From assembly GCA_949357655.1 (NCBI GenBank), contig CASHTG010000016.1:1736001-1800000 (forward strand): DNA of 64,000 nt, given 5' to 3'. Of this stretch, positions 1-13,308 are shown one piece after another (position 1 is the stretch's first letter; each line of letters opens with the position of its first letter). The DNA comes from Parascedosporium putredinis. Taxonomy: Eukaryota > Ascomycota > Sordariomycetes > Microascales > Microascaceae. Below the pieces are notes generated by a model, which was not told where the DNA came from, made no database searches, and was given only the letters and a program-made list of their open reading frames with translations. Made by a program: the position numbers and the translations under genes.

Positions 1-811
1 AACGATGTCGGAGGCCACATTCTATTCATGTTAGAAGATTGGAACAACAGCCCGGCTCCCAGAAATCAGCAGCACTTACGAAGTCCGTCAGATGCACATG
101 GCCATCGGCGTCGAGGAGCACATTGTCTGGCTTGACATCCCGGTGGATAATCCCTTGGCGGTGTACATATCTCAATGCACAACCTAATTCCGAAATCCAA
201 AACCTTACCGCTTCTTCAGTAAACGTCTTCCGAGAAATATGGAATCGTAGGTCGCCACCACTCATCAAGTCGACAACGAGGTACCTGCGAGCAAAGGAGA
301 TAGTGAGATTTAAGGCCAAAGCAGAGTCGACAAGCGACAGGGGTTTCGGAGGGGAGGCTCACATGTATTCTATATCCTGAAAACTGTATCGCAAGTTGCA
401 AATAAATGGGTGGTTTACATGCTCAAGCATTCGCCGCTCTCGGATAATGTTACGAACACTCTCAGACCGCACAACTAGACACGGGGTATCACAAGGCAGA
501 GATTAGCGGTCTAGGGCTTTATGGGTTTCTGGTCGCCACTGATTTGCAACAGTCCGGGCCACCTACCTTCATCTTTGCGGATATATTTCAAGGCGAACGA
601 CAGATTTGTGTCCTTTCTCTCAACAATACGGACCTTGCCGAAAGCTCCACGGCCTACTACCCGAAGAAGTCGAAAATGGTTCAGATTGACTATCAGTTTG
701 GTTAATAGCTGCTCTTGTCTGTCGGGAATAATTATTCGAGCCTGTAGGCCGGGGCTGCCATTTCATACCTTCACCATCAAGATCGATGGGCTTCCCCTGG
801 CTGTTCCCCAT
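1..811 (-). CDS. AGC/YANK-type serine/threonine kinase, 5' part (runs off left edge)
   Basis: Five exons are readable on the minus strand: 811-769, 689-567, 474-363, 284-80 and 21-1. They sum to 168 intact codons, and the gene continues beyond base 1. The start at 811 is chosen because the protein then begins MGNSQGKP, a classic N-myristoylation signal. Visible kinase elements are the glycine loop GRGAFGKV (about 27-34), the ATP-binding Lys49 in FALKYI, the catalytic HRDVKPDN (140-147) and DFN at 160-162, where most kinases have DFG. The DFN variant and the myristoyl start are typical of the YANK/STK32 branch of AGC kinases. By family knowledge it is a membrane-tethered signalling kinase whose fungal substrates are poorly known. 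The splice joins use GTATGA, GTAGGT, GTGAGC and GTAAGT donors and all keep frame, so this gene shows none of the frame breaks seen elsewhere. Confidence 0.9.
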
Positions 812-2383
812 TTGGAGGGATGTGTTTTTGTTTGCTTGAGCAAAAAGCTTGTTTCGCAGATATCCAATTGAATCGGGCGGTCGACTTATAACATCCTTTG
901 GCCGGCAGGGCAAGAATAGTGTCGCCCAGGTCGGTCAGAGGAAAGCGAGAAAAGCGGAGGACCAGATTAGAGAGCACTGGGCCGCGCAAGCTCAAATTAG
1001 TCCAGTGGTCAAGGTTGACGGTTCTCGGAGATGTTGCAGAGATATGAGAGTGGCTTCGGAAACCGCGAAGACTCGCCGCTCGGTTGGGGAAAGGCTATGA
1101 TGCGCGCCGTCGAGGACCTGAGAGCAATAACAAGCCTGGTTGGATGACCGTCTGTGCCGGTCCAGAAGATTTATGGAGGCTTTCAAGCGAGAAAGTGTTG
1201 CCGTCGAGATCGAATGCTCGGTGGGGTGGAATCGATGCAGTTGCTTGGTATGAGATCGCAAGCGTTCGGAGCCTAGGAGAGGAGGGAGATATGAGTGAGT
1301 GGAGGGAGAAGAAGGGCTGAAGGGGAACGATGCATGGGAGATCGAAGTGAGGGATGCCGGTACTAGGGTCAGAGGATGTGACGACAGGGAATCTTACACA
1401 AGGGCTCGCCCGAGTTCGAACAAGGGCACAGGTACGAGTGAGGTTGGGGGAGGAATGGAGGATGGGGAGGAAATTGAGAGCAGAGCCAAGATGATTCGAG
1501 GCAAGGTACGGTACACAACTGAACGTACTGTGCGTATCGAGGCCGGAGCTGGGGTGGATTTGAGGTGTATTCTGTGGGTTGCTAGATGGGTGGGCTTCTG
1601 GTTGACTTTTACCTTTTTGCTTCGATTTGGCAAAACTTGGTAATATCTTGACTTCGTCTACACCTCGACTTGTGGAGTCTCTGTTCCCCCTTTCGTTCTT
1701 GTATCATATCTTTTAGGAGTGGGGATGCTTGAAGCTGAGAGCAAATGAGAGATACCTCATGACAGGAAGAAAACTGGGCGGAGGCCCCAGCGGGTTAAAG
1801 CGTCAAAAGAAGGTAGCAATGGGGTGAAGATGGTCGTGCTTGTGATTGATGAATGGGGGCAGGCCATGTACTCTACATCGCCTTCCGCCCTTCTCGATGT
1901 GGTCGGATGTGTGGGCTAGAGCGTGCGTTACAAGCCTAAAATGTAGAGGTACCGCCAAACTCCCCACTAGTGCCGCCAAAGTATCTCTACTTGTCCTGGT
2001 GGGATGGATAGCGGTGTCGCCAGTGGACCCGGACACCCAGACTGGTATGGAGTACTCAGATCTTTGCCACAAGGGAGTGCGCAGTCCCCGTCTTGGTCGG
2101 CAAGACGAGCGTGCAATGCAAGAAGGGTACGAAAAGGGGAGATGAGGAGAGGGAAGGTGGAAGGTGGAGTGGGTCAGCCCGGAGTCCCTGGGCGGTAGGG
2201 GCCATTCGTCAAGCCATGAGTACCATTGATTTTCATTGTCCGTCCTGGAATAGCGTAGTGCCAGTTGCCGCAATTCTGCGTCCTCAATGCTAGGCAATTC
2301 CCTGTTTCGCCGCTATCGCCTGGGGCTGGTTCCAGGATGCGATGCTCGCAGGGCAGGAGCGCCAGCCAGTGTGGCCTCTCCCT

Positions 2384-2404
2384 CGCCCTTCGCCCTTCGC
2401 CCTC
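2384..2404. repeat. Short CGCCCTT tandem repeat
   Basis: About three direct copies of CGCCCTT lie in noncoding sequence. No function can be inferred. Confidence 0.7.
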
Positions 2405-4662
2405 ACGATATTAGAGAGAGATCACTCGCTCACGAAGCGAACCAAATATGCGAGGCAGACATCAATTGATGAAATATCTCGAGGGCCGGGTCTTTGAACA
2501 AAAAAGGACATACAACTCTCAGGCCGCCAAACCCAAGACCTGCACCGAGCGGATATCGGCTCAATTTGATAGCAACCTGCACTTGGCCTTGCGTGGCTTC
2601 TCCGCGCGGCTACGCCCCTTTTGTTCTTATTATTGCTTTTCAGGCTTCTCTTGTTCTTCTCTTCTTTTTCTTCCCTGCCGAGCCGAGCGCCCCTAACATG
2701 GAGAAGGGGGTCACAACTGCCCACCGTCCAGTGAACGCAGATCACCACACGTGATCTCGCATGGCAAACGCATACAGCCTGTCCCGCTTGTGGTTTGCCA
2801 TGTGCGCTGGTGGCGGGGGATGCACCCTCCACGAGAGCGAGACGCACTATCCGTTGTGAATCCATGGATTGATGCGCGCACCCACGAGGCCGTTTGGATG
2901 CCGTACCAGGTACCACTACCAACCACTGAAATAGAGAGGGTGGAGTCTCATCATCTCTCCCCCAAGGCCGCCATTGATCAGACTTTGCCTGAGCCTTGAG
3001 AGAGATGTTTGTCCACCCTTTACCTCTTGAGAGCGTCGTCTCTAAAGGTAAAAGAAACCCCCGAGCCAAGTGGTGCCTTGCGATACCCCCTCACCAATGA
3101 TACAGACCGGACAAGGAGACATGGTTCGAATCGGACTGGATCACGCTTATCTACGCGACATGAAGTTCCCCTCATCCTTGAGCTAGCTCACAAACGCCAA
3201 GGACCGGCGGTACAAGTACTTGCTTTGCTGGTTGCATCGCAGGTCCGAGGCACGAATCGGCGGCCATTTTGGATGAAGAAGCGGGAAACTCAATCAGAGC
3301 CCAAAGCAGGCTGGACCCGTCAAAGTGGTTTCGGTTGTCCAACGTGCTCATGGTTGTGTGATTGAACTGCAATGTTGACACCAGAGTGCCTTCTGCGGGA
3401 ATGCTCTGAAGAATATCCATATACAATACCCTTCGATTGTTCGAGATTAGCCCCGATCAAGCTGCGCTTCATGCTCCCAGAACATGATTGCAATTAGCGG
3501 TGCTAAGAATCACGGGAGCTTGACAGCAAATTGATTAACTTGGACCCCCAAGACCCGACGAACCCTCCAAAGCTCTAATGGAGTTTCTGCACTCTTAATC
3601 ATTATCAAGCTTGTTTAGGGAAGGGAGTATTGATCAGTGCTAATAAAACCAGGGTCGACGGCGCACTGCATGAGATCGGCGGCCTTGGACTCATCTCGAA
3701 CTCTCCAAATTCGCAACAATCGGCGTCCCCTAATCGTTGCCGCCTCCTTTTTTAGGTCTGGCCTTCCCCTTTGCTCGCACTATTTCAGTCAGCAAGCACA
3801 AAGTCCCAACCAAAGTAGTAGGTGGGGTCACCCACACCTACGCTCCATGTCCACTCCACGCGCCATCGCTCGCAATCTCGAGTGCTATGAATTTCAGCTG
3901 CTCTTCCTCTCTTCCACTGTCAGCGAGTGGTTTTCACCAGACAACAAAAGGAGCTTGTCCGGGAACGACGGGGCTAATATTACACCACCTCGAGAATTTG
4001 GTTCACCCCGTTCCCATCCTGCACACAAGTTGCCGATTCTTTGAGTCCCCCTGTTCGTGGATAATCCTACGAAGCCTGGCCTTCACAGCATCAAAGGCTG
4101 GCCCATGTCCACCTCCACACAGAACAATCCCTTGTTCGTCTGCATATTCAGTACATACGGACCTTATTATTGCCAGGCACAGACGGAAGCTTGACGAGAG
4201 CAAACACAATACATTGTTGACCAGTCATCTTTTATTATCAGTGGAAAGGGTTGTATTCATGCAGTCGGGGCTGGCTCCCTCGCCACTTTGTACGAATTTG
4301 TGGAGGCGGGTGACCTCATTTCCTCGTCCCCCGAAATGGTTGCCTGCCACGAGGCGGTGAACTGGTAGTTATTCGGTGACGTCCCGTTTTGGCTTCGGAG
4401 AAGGAGTGCAACGACCTCCCATCCTGAAACTGAGGTCTAGGACAGTGTTGAAGATATCTCCATGATCAAGCCAACCATCCTTGCCGCCCACGTGTAAGAA
4501 TTTTGGTGGCAACGTCGGTTTTGATCTCGCGCCTCCTCGAATGATACACACCATTTTCCCAGCCCATTCGACAAAGCAAAGAAGGATAGCGTGCATTTCA
4601 AAGATGCAGGCGTTGAGCGATGCGAGACGCTGCCTACTCAGCGTTGAATCGAAACCGCATAA

Positions 4663-4690
4663 GCACACACACACGCACACACCCGCACGC
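4663..4690. repeat. CA-rich microsatellite
   Basis: An imperfect (CA)n/(CG) dinucleotide run lies in noncoding DNA of the large gene-free interval. It is a simple repeat and possibly polymorphic. Confidence 0.85.
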
Positions 4691-7600
4691 CCGCGCCCAA
4701 GTAAGGAAATAGGACTAGCGGACGAAAAGGGACTGTATGCCACACGGGAAAGCGAGAGATAGTGTCGAATTCACGAATGGCCCGCGTCGTGGAGTTATCG
4801 TCTCGATCACCAGGCACTAGAGCCAAAAGAGGAATTCGAGGATCCGTGCCAGTCGGCTCAGGCCTCTACCAAGCTCTTAGCACCCCTCATGAAATGTGAC
4901 TATTGGCTCTCTTTTCTTGGTACAGTGACCAAGTGCTCAGTCTCGACGGGTGGGCAGCATTTTGATGAAGTGTGGGCGTCAACGTGGGGGCGAGTCGAAC
5001 CCGTCAAATCTTTTGGCCAAGTACCCTAACAGTGGGTCAAGTCATCGGCAGAGGTCGGGCGAACGAACCACGAATCGTTGGTGGCTCTAGTGAAGCCTTC
5101 TCTATTCGTTTCTTTGTCCGGTCCCATCCTTCGACGTCGGCGGTTTCAGTCAGTTGGGGAGGCTCCTCACTGGCCATCGACGAAGTCTCCTTGCCGGGTC
5201 GCCGAGCGATTGGCCTCGCACTGGCCTGGCCTGCCGGTCCCGTTCAACTTTGAAGAAAGCCCCGTGCCCATCTCGCGCCAGAAAAGTCGAGAAGTGTCAG
5301 CGGGTATTACGGGCTAATTATTGGCATTGCGCTACCCATCTCCTAAGATCCCTAGCTTGAGTACATATTCTTGAACTTCTTGAGCTGCAAATTGGGGAGT
5401 TGTCGAATGGCAGCGAGACAGGATCAATCCATCTGGCCGGTTCAACCGCCGTTGAGTACTCACGGACTCACTCTTCCCTGCTCGAATGATACCACATTTA
5501 CCACATTTGCTTTTTTCTTCTTGGGATCAATCCTTCTGCTTTTACGATGCTGTTTGTCTTTTGCGTGCCGTTACATGTAATACTAATAATACGCACCCAA
5601 GCAGCCTATCTCAAAGCCCCCGCCCCCAAGGCTTGGCAAATCGCGGGTCCAATCGAATGTTATGAGTTGTTCAATCAATGCTTGGAGAGCCTACCAGCAC
5701 ATCAACCGGCCGGCCGAAACGAAAGCTGCTGACCATATTCTCATACCGGCCCCACAAGCTAGGGGAGGTGGTATCAAGTATCCCCAAACCCATAGCAAAA
5801 GGTCCTTGGTTTGAATTAGCTCAGCTTCGCCCCCAGAAGTTTTCTGGAAGGTTTCCGGCATTACCTCTTCTTGCACGGAGTCGTAATTTATTTTCCCAGC
5901 TGACTACTTTTACTTGTAGGTCGGTTGATGGACTTCTTTAGCCATTCCGCATCGTACAATACATCAATATTCTTAAAGTGTAGGATACGTCGCTAAGTTT
6001 CATCCTGCAAGAGTCTCTCCTGGAAGGTCATCTACCTGGGGTATTGATCCACAGTCTCGTTGGGGTTATTAGGGCCGAAGCAATGATGAAAAGGGGGCCA
6101 AGTGGAGGGGTTATATCCGATTCCATTTTTGTCCCTCACAGGTCGATCTTGGGCGAAGATTTCTCTCATTAACCAGATACCAGGTAATTCCCATCGGTGC
6201 ATCCCGATACCTCGGTAGCAAAACCCGAAGTGTACGGTGTTGTGGGAGTTGGACCTAGAGAGAACCATCTCCATCTATGATCCACTTCGGAATACCATTG
6301 TCCAATGCCCGTGCCCCTCCGACCTCGCGGGAGAAGAAAGAGGCTGTCTCAGTGGCTTGGGTTCAAATGTTATTACCAAATTAACAAAAGTTTGGTGCAC
6401 TAGACTCCACTTGCTTGCCACATATCGACACAAGCGACAACATAGTACATCGAGTCGACGTTGGCGGTAGGCACCAACCACCAGCTTCCATCACCGCCCA
6501 CGCTACGGCCTCCTTCCCGTCTTTCAATACGAGCAGCGGCAACCCAATGACCACTGACCCCATTCATCTTACCGACGCACAGTTGTTGACGAGCTTTGGT
6601 GCCAGTCCTTCTTCCCCAGTTCGCTCTCCTCCACGCACCGTTCTCCCGCACCCAGGGCACTGGGACGGACCCGGTCCTCTTGGTGCTCCACCGTTCCAGG
6701 CTGCTGGACGACTTCGGTCAAGATTGCGACACCACAGACCTTTGAAGCCGCCCCCAAATCCAACCCCTTCAACATCAACAATCGATATTGGCCCGATCAG
6801 TGTTTGGCCGGGACCAGGTCAACGGCAAGCGGGACATCAAGCCAACCATCCCATCCCGATTTTCTTTCTCCTTTCTTTTCTTCCTCTTTTCAGCTCTTTT
6901 TTTTTTGCCACTTCCATAAGAAAAACAAATACTGCCACGCTTCACAGCCCTTTGCTGTAGTGTACACTCGGTGCGTGTTCCGAAAAAGTCGGAAGGGGGT
7001 GGTGGAGAACGATGACACGAGGCCGCTAGGCCCCGGCCTCGAGGACGTTTAGACATGCATGCGCCATCTTTTTTATTTCGTTTTCCTTCTGGCGGTGATG
7101 ACAGAGGTCTGGCACCGAGAAGTTCTGTAGCACAGACCCTCGAAGGGGGTTCGAGCTGAGATCACTTGAGATGACGGGATGCCTATTGACGCCAGTTGAG
7201 CATGTTGAGCAGGGGAGAGCGGGCGCTTCTCGATCCTCCATGCACTCGACGGAAGCTAATATTGTTCAACTTCCAAGAAGCAAGAAGCAAACTAATCGAC
7301 CTGCATCTTCCTTTTTCTTCTTCTTTTTTTACGCCTATTTATTCACGTGGCTCGCATCAGTCCTTGAGTGAGCGGCCGCCACTGCGAGGCTGTGGTAGGT
7401 ATGTATGGTACATGTTGTCAGCGGCCAGCGAAAGGGAAAGCCTTTGTCCCCCAATTTTGTCATCCTTTGTTTGCTTCAGGGAACAAGCACGCACCTGGTA
7501 CGGAGGTCACCTCCGAGACCCCAGCCCTCCCTTTGCTTTAGCGCTATCGGCCACGCGACGATCCTCGTGGCAATCAAGCCACCAACGGGCTGTTCAGGCA

Positions 7601-10600
7601 AAGCAAGGTTTGGCTGGAGTGTGCCATTGTCCGACATCCCATTGTCTGCAGGCGCTGATTTGACCACCACCCACCACACCATTCAGGCACGCACCGTTTC
7701 TAGACCTGCATTCCCACTTTGGGCGGGGAACGAAGATAGGCGATCCCGAGGGTTTGTTTTCTGCTTTCTGTCCATGTCTGCTATGATAATCTTATTATTC
7801 TCTCCCTTGCGTCTCTTCGTCTCCCTTCATGGGATGAACTGCAGGATTGACGAGAACAAGGGTATCAAGAATACGCGTGTCATTGATGATCCTTTGTGCT
7901 TAGCTTGCGGCAATGAGGATCCTCAAAGGCTCGACCCTCATGGACCTTGGGTCGAGGGCGGTGGAGCAACGGCGAGCCCGGGCCCGCTGACACGGGGGAA
8001 AATATGCACTACTCCAGCTCCTGGGGTAATATTATTGACTCGACCTGACTCGAAAGACTTTTGGGGTGGCTGGCTTCACGACCAACGGGAAAGCAACTTG
8101 AACTAGCGAGTAGGGCCTGGCGAAATTTCAATGCCAATCTCCGAAAAATCTTGTTTTTCTTTTAAATCCCGCCAGGACCAGGGAAGGAACCCGGGGGCAT
8201 GGGGATAACACCGAACTTATGGCGGGCCGAGAAACTGTTCAATGTTATCTTTGATGATGCCCACGGGAAAAGAAAGAAAAGGAGCCGTGGCAAGAAGATT
8301 TTAGGGCCTCGCGCCGGTTGGCGGGAGAAACCCCGGGGCGCGGTGGCCCCAGCTGCTCAAAGCTAATGCGCACTTGGGCGGAATACGAGTTGTGGCAGCA
8401 GCGTTTGCCTCCCAAGGGCGCCCCCTTTCTCCAGCAGCTGGAATGGATGGATCAATTCAGTCATGGACACATTTTCTTGATCCCCTCCCCTCCTCGCGAA
8501 AAGAAAAAAAAATTCCATGCTGTGGATCTGTTCTTGTTCCTCCTTTGTTTCCACCTCTCCCGTGTTTTAGCCTTTCAAGTTTATTTCTTCCCCTCCCTTG
8601 TTTGGGTTTCCTCCTTCGACGGGTTTTGCTAATCTTATATCTGGCAGGTTGGTTGGATGGACCGACCCCTTGCCAGCAAGGGGATGAGATTTGAGGACAA
8701 CGGCAGACGTCGATCGACCGAAATCTCTTGATTCAGGGCTTTGGGAACCAGGGTTCAAGTTGCGTCGAGCTCTGGGGACAGCATGTTTTCAAATGCTTCT
8801 TCCCATGCTCTTCTTCCCCTTTTCCCCCAAAGAATTTTCCATGGCTGTTCTTCTTTCAGTGCAATATTACGAAGTATCATGTCCAGAGCCGGGCTGAAGG
8901 GCGGACCGCTCCCGTATCCATTCATCATCAGAATTTGGCATGAACCCTCATGACAAGAAAGCATGCAAATAGCCAACAACTCCTATTTACACTACAGCCC
9001 TCTCCGCCTCCCCCTTCCCCTATTATCCCGTCTTAGTTTAGGAGGGTATGCATGCATGGAAGCTGAGTCCGGGGTCGACACTCTTATGCGTGTCAACTGC
9101 CAACGGCCAAGCAGTCGTCTCAGTTTTAGTACCCATTGAGACATTCCGAGCTCTTACCTTCCCTCACGAAGAGGACGCGCAGTGCAGTATAGTATGATTG
9201 ATGTATGCAGGGTTCAGTCCAGGGCTACCTACCCGACCAGTGGAACCCTGGCTCCTGGGCCGCTTGCCGAGATCTTTGTCGTCCAGGTGGGTGGGAGACG
9301 TGCATTCCAATCTCCTGCCGACACGAGCAAGCGAAGCGTCTCAGCATCACGAATGGTTTTGGGTTGGGATCCCCAAAATTACGGGACCGCTGTCACGCTT
9401 GGTCGGGCATGGCTGTCAAACACGCACCTCGTGGCCTTTTGAAGGGAAGATTGGGGTATTACCTCGGGTCAGGCATCGCTTACTTGTAGATAACGACAAA
9501 GCTCAGGAAACAAAACAGTGGAAAGGCGATCAATCGATCCGTGGATAGTCAGTCGGGTTCATCATGATCGCTGACAGGCAAGGCTCGATCAAAGCAAGGG
9601 AGATTAAAGGTGCTCTTAGCATTTTGCATCTCGGTACCTCGTGGCTCAATGGAGGGTTTAACGAACTTCTTTCCATCCCAGATAGAAGAGCCCGTCAAGA
9701 AGTAAATATACCAATTGACGGGCAAGCAGAGGGATAAAGGGTCCTTCGTCATCAATCCTTCAGGCCGACGAGAGACCGCGGCTCCGAAGTGCTAATCGCG
9801 AAGAGGGAGAGGGGAGGGGAACTGGCTCTCGACATTCATCCCTCCACCTCTTATATCCACCTGACTTGCCCCTATCCAGGAAGAGAGTACCAAGGCTTTA
9901 GCTCTACAAAAGGGGGAAGAGAAGGACAGGATAGAAGGGCGACTGAGCGGATTGTGTGGAGTGTGGAGAAGTCTCGATGCCGGATTTGGGGATCGGGGAG
10001 AAAAGGGGGTCAGGACAGTAGCGGCCATTCACGTCAGAAGGTAGCAGATGCACCCCGGCATTTATTACTTCTAGTGAGAACGAAAATAGGGGCAGCATGC
10101 AAAAGTGGGCGGACAAGCTTCCCGCAGTTTGTCGCTGGCTGGCGAGCGGAGTCGAATCGGAAAACCGGGGCCTCGGATCGGCAATGGCTGGCCCTGGTCC
10201 CCCCTCTTCCCCCAAATCCCGATTGTCTTCGGCGCGCGCGCTGCGTTGCGTTTGGCTCCCCTCTCCATCTGCCAGTGGTCAATGGATGAATGGGTCCGTC
10301 TTTGTTGGCTTTTTCTCGTAGTCAAGCTGCGCTATTCCAACCCAAGACGAGTGTGATGCGGGGTGAGCAGTTTGCGGAGCGAGCAGACTCGGGTATCGGA
10401 TATGACGCTTCGTTTCCAAAGGCTTCTTTGTGTCACCAGGCCCCCTCTCCCCCAGAGCAGTTGGGTTTTCGTAGCTTGTCGGGGGGCTTTGTTCTCTCTC
10501 TCCCTCTAACTTGTGCTCTCCCCATCAACCCCTCCTCAACCCCTTCCCGAGCCCAAGCCCAAGCCGAGCTACAGAACCCTCCGGCGCGAGCCTACTCCTC

Positions 10601-10923
10601 CTCATCATCATCGTCCTCCTTTAATCCGAATTGAAGCCTCTTTTTCATCATAAAGACCCATTCTCAAAAAATTTGAAACAACCAGTCCTCGGTTTAGCTT
10701 CCGCTCTCTTTTTTGTCTCACAGCATTTCCCGCTTGCTCCGTAATTCTAAAGTGACCCCGCGAAACGGGTTGGCTCAAACAGTCCGAACCGGGAAACTCA
10801 CCGCCAATCAACCTCCCGGACGTAGCTTCATTTTCCATATTTACGAAGCTCCAGGCTCGCATCACAAACAAACACTGCGTAAGAGGAACAAGGTAGAAGA
10901 ACGATTAAGCAATCAGTTACATC

Positions 10924-12775
10924 ATGTCTCCTCTTGCACCCTTTGCCCGCGTTTTGCCCAGCGTACGTATTCCGCCTCTTCGACCTTCTATTCGGCCGAG
11001 CCCCAGCCGCACATCCGCACATCCGTGTGAACTCCGTGCCGCCGTTCTCACCAGCCGTGCCAACGACGGAAACTCCTTTATCGCTTACCACTTTCTTACC
11101 GTTTCCCTAACATTGACTCTCTCTCTAGGCCGCCACGCGGGCAAGCAACCTCCTCCGGGCCATTCAGTTCACTCACCCGCCAAACTGCCCCTGCCATTCT
11201 AACCCCAACTATCACAAGACGGCCCCGACGAGCTTCACGCAACGGAATTTCGAAAAGAACAGGCAGTATGGCGTCTCTACTGATAGCCAAATCTCCAAGG
11301 AGTATGCCTTTGAAATGGCGGCGTCGTCTATCCGCTTCGGCCCCGGTGTCACTCAGGAAGTAGGCATGGACCTGAAGCACCTCGGCGCGAAAAAGGTGTG
11401 CGTCGTCACGGATCCCACAGTCGACAAGCTGTTTCCCATGCAGCAAGTGAGGAGAGCTTAGCAAGGGAAGGAGTCAACTACGTCGTCTACAGCAACGTCG
11501 CCATTGAACCCAAGGACACCTCGTAAGTTAACCTTCTCTTTCTTCCGAGTCCATAGTCGCAAACATGAGGGGTAAAAGAACACTTTAGAATAGCGCAGCG
11601 TACTAACAGTCGGGATATAGCGTCAAGGACGCCATCAACTGGGCCAAGGCCGAAAACGTGGACGCCTTCCTCGCCGTCGGCGGCGGTTCCGTCATGGACA
11701 CGGCCAAGCTCATGAACCTCTACACCACGTACGCCGACGCCCCTTCCTCGACTTCGTCAACGCCCCCATCGGCAAGGGCCGCCCCGTCGACCGGGCTCTC
11801 AAGCCCCTCATCGCCATCCCCACGACGGCGGGCACCGGGTCCGAGACGACGGGCACCGCCATCTTCGACCTGACGACGCACCGCGCCAAGACGGGCGTCG
11901 CCCACCGCAACCTCAAGCCCCTCCTCGGCATCTGCGACCCGCTCAACATGCGCACCATGCCCAGCGCCGTCAAGGCCAGCTCCGGCCTGGACGTCCTGTG
12001 CCACGCCCTCGAGTCGTGGACCGCTATTCCCTACACCGAGAGGAGCCCTCGGCCCCCGCACCCCCTGCAGCGGCCCGCCTACCAGGGCGCGAACCCCATC
12101 AGTGACGTGTTCTCGCTGCACGCTCTCAAGAGGACGGTCAAGTATCTGCCCCGATCCGTGCGGGATCCCGATGACCTCGAGGCCCAGAGCGAAATGTTGC
12201 TTGCTGCGACGTTGGCCGGCATCGGCTTCGGTAACGCGGGCGTGCACTTGTGCCACGGTATGTGCCATCCATCCCTCTCGCCATTTCAATCAGAATCACT
12301 CCCCAGGGGACCCCTTTCGAATCTCAAATTTATCTAACTTGATGCTAGGCATGTCGTATCCCATCTCCGGCCAAAATCCCGGCTACTTCCACGCCGGCTA
12401 CGAAGTCTCCAAACCCCTCATCCCCCACGGCGTCTCCGTCGCCGTCACCGCGCCCTCCGTCTTCCGTTTCACCGCCGCATCCAACCCAGACCGCCACCTT
12501 GCCGCCGCCGAGGCCTTTGGCGTCGACGTGACCAACGCCCGCCGCGAGGACGCCGGCGAGATTCTCAGCGACGCCATCGCCTCCTTCCTGGAAGAGTTGG
12601 GCGACCAGCCCAGGGCCTGCGCGCGCTCGGGTTCGGCGCCGGGGATATCGAGGCGCTGGTCGAGGGCACCATCCCCCAGCGCAGGGTAGTGGTGCTCGCG
12701 CCCGGGATCCAGGGCGGCGAGAGGGATCGGGAAGTTTTGGCTGGGCTGTTTGAGCATGCGCTTGATAGGAAATGA
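10924..12775 (+). CDS. Hydroxyacid-oxoacid transhydrogenase (iron-containing alcohol dehydrogenase family, ADHFE1-like), three frame breaks
   Basis: The family oxidises 4-hydroxybutyrate to succinate semialdehyde, coupled to 2-oxoglutarate reduction, in mitochondria. Exons are 10924-10962, 11129-11522, 11621-12257 and 12349-12775; intron 2 carries TACTAAC. The N terminus (about residues 1-35) is rich in Arg, Ser and Ala and looks like a mitochondrial presequence. The glycine-rich nucleotide site GGGSVMDTAK lies at about 165-174, and metal-ligand motifs include DVLCHALESW (about 269-278) and HLCHGMSYP. Three one-base losses break the frame: GG at 11451-11452, CCCC at 11740-11743 and GGG at 12613-12615. 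With three bases restored the exons total exactly 1500 nt (499 aa), normal for the family, with no other stop. The gene is co-oriented with the aldolase 533 bp downstream. True decay is possible, but homopolymer errors fit better. Confidence 0.88.
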
Positions 12776-13308
12776 GAGGGCACTGTGTTTTCGCGACATG
12801 CCTTTATTCTATTCTAGTTATCGACATGTTTCATAGCTTTGGTGCTTCCTTGCGTGGGTTACTTTAATACATAGCTTCATCGTAATGGTATATCCTAGGT
12901 GCGCAGTAGCATGTGCAGTATATACTCCAACCATCAACTACGCTTATTGTGCCAATTCCAGGGAGGTATTGTCCCTCAATTGCAAGTCCAAGCAGGCTAC
13001 AAAGGCTTTTTTCTCCCTTCGTTTTCTTTTTGACGAGTCTCTCAACAAGGGTGTATGCTACCGCCGTATTAGCACATTTTGTGACACTGGCCGACGTATC
13101 ATGCGCTTGCGGAGGTGAAGCGTCGAGGTAGCGGGGTTTCCCCACCGGCGACTCGAGAAATTGAGACGCCCACTCCCTCGCGTGATATACGTTAAAAGCA
13201 ACCATAACGTGTAAACCACAACATACTGGAACTCAAAGCAGTCCTCCGAACATATCTTTTTCATCTACTTTTGCAAGGAGAAAAGGGCATACCAAGCACA
13301 AAAATACA
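12776..13308. other. Spacer between transhydrogenase and aldolase genes
   Basis: This 533 bp holds the 3' end of the transhydrogenase transcript and the aldolase promoter. No open frame with recognisable content was seen. Confidence 0.5.

Larger units (their letters stand above)
812..10923. other. Gene-free interval of about 10.1 kb
   Basis: This lies between the kinase start (transcribed left) and the transhydrogenase start (transcribed right), so it is nominally a shared upstream region. I read translations on both strands and found only short, compositionally biased open frames with no recognisable domain and no sustained protein-like stretch, even when single-base frame breaks are allowed. 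It contains pyrimidine-rich tracts (for example near 6861-6905, 7309-7330 and 8545-8600), a CA-rich microsatellite near 4663 and a small CGCCCTT repeat near 2384. No transposon ends, terminal repeats or tRNA were recognised. Long upstream exons, noncoding RNA or decayed genes are possible but unproven. Confidence 0.6.

Noticed and set aside
2422..3069. 215-codon open frame on the minus strand in the gene-free interval
   Set aside because: Arg/Ser-rich with no recognisable motif, no splice context and overlapped by equally long frames on the other strand. It looks like chance.
3120..3135. GGTTCGAATC resembling a tRNA B box
   Set aside because: No matching A box at proper distance and no foldable acceptor stem seen.
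7405..8106. 233-codon open frame on the plus strand
   Set aside because: Low protein-like character and no conserved motif. Composition follows local base bias.
11720..12289. 189-codon minus-strand frame rich in Gly, Val and Arg
   Set aside because: Antisense shadow of the GC-rich transhydrogenase exon; the plus-strand reading carries all family motifs.
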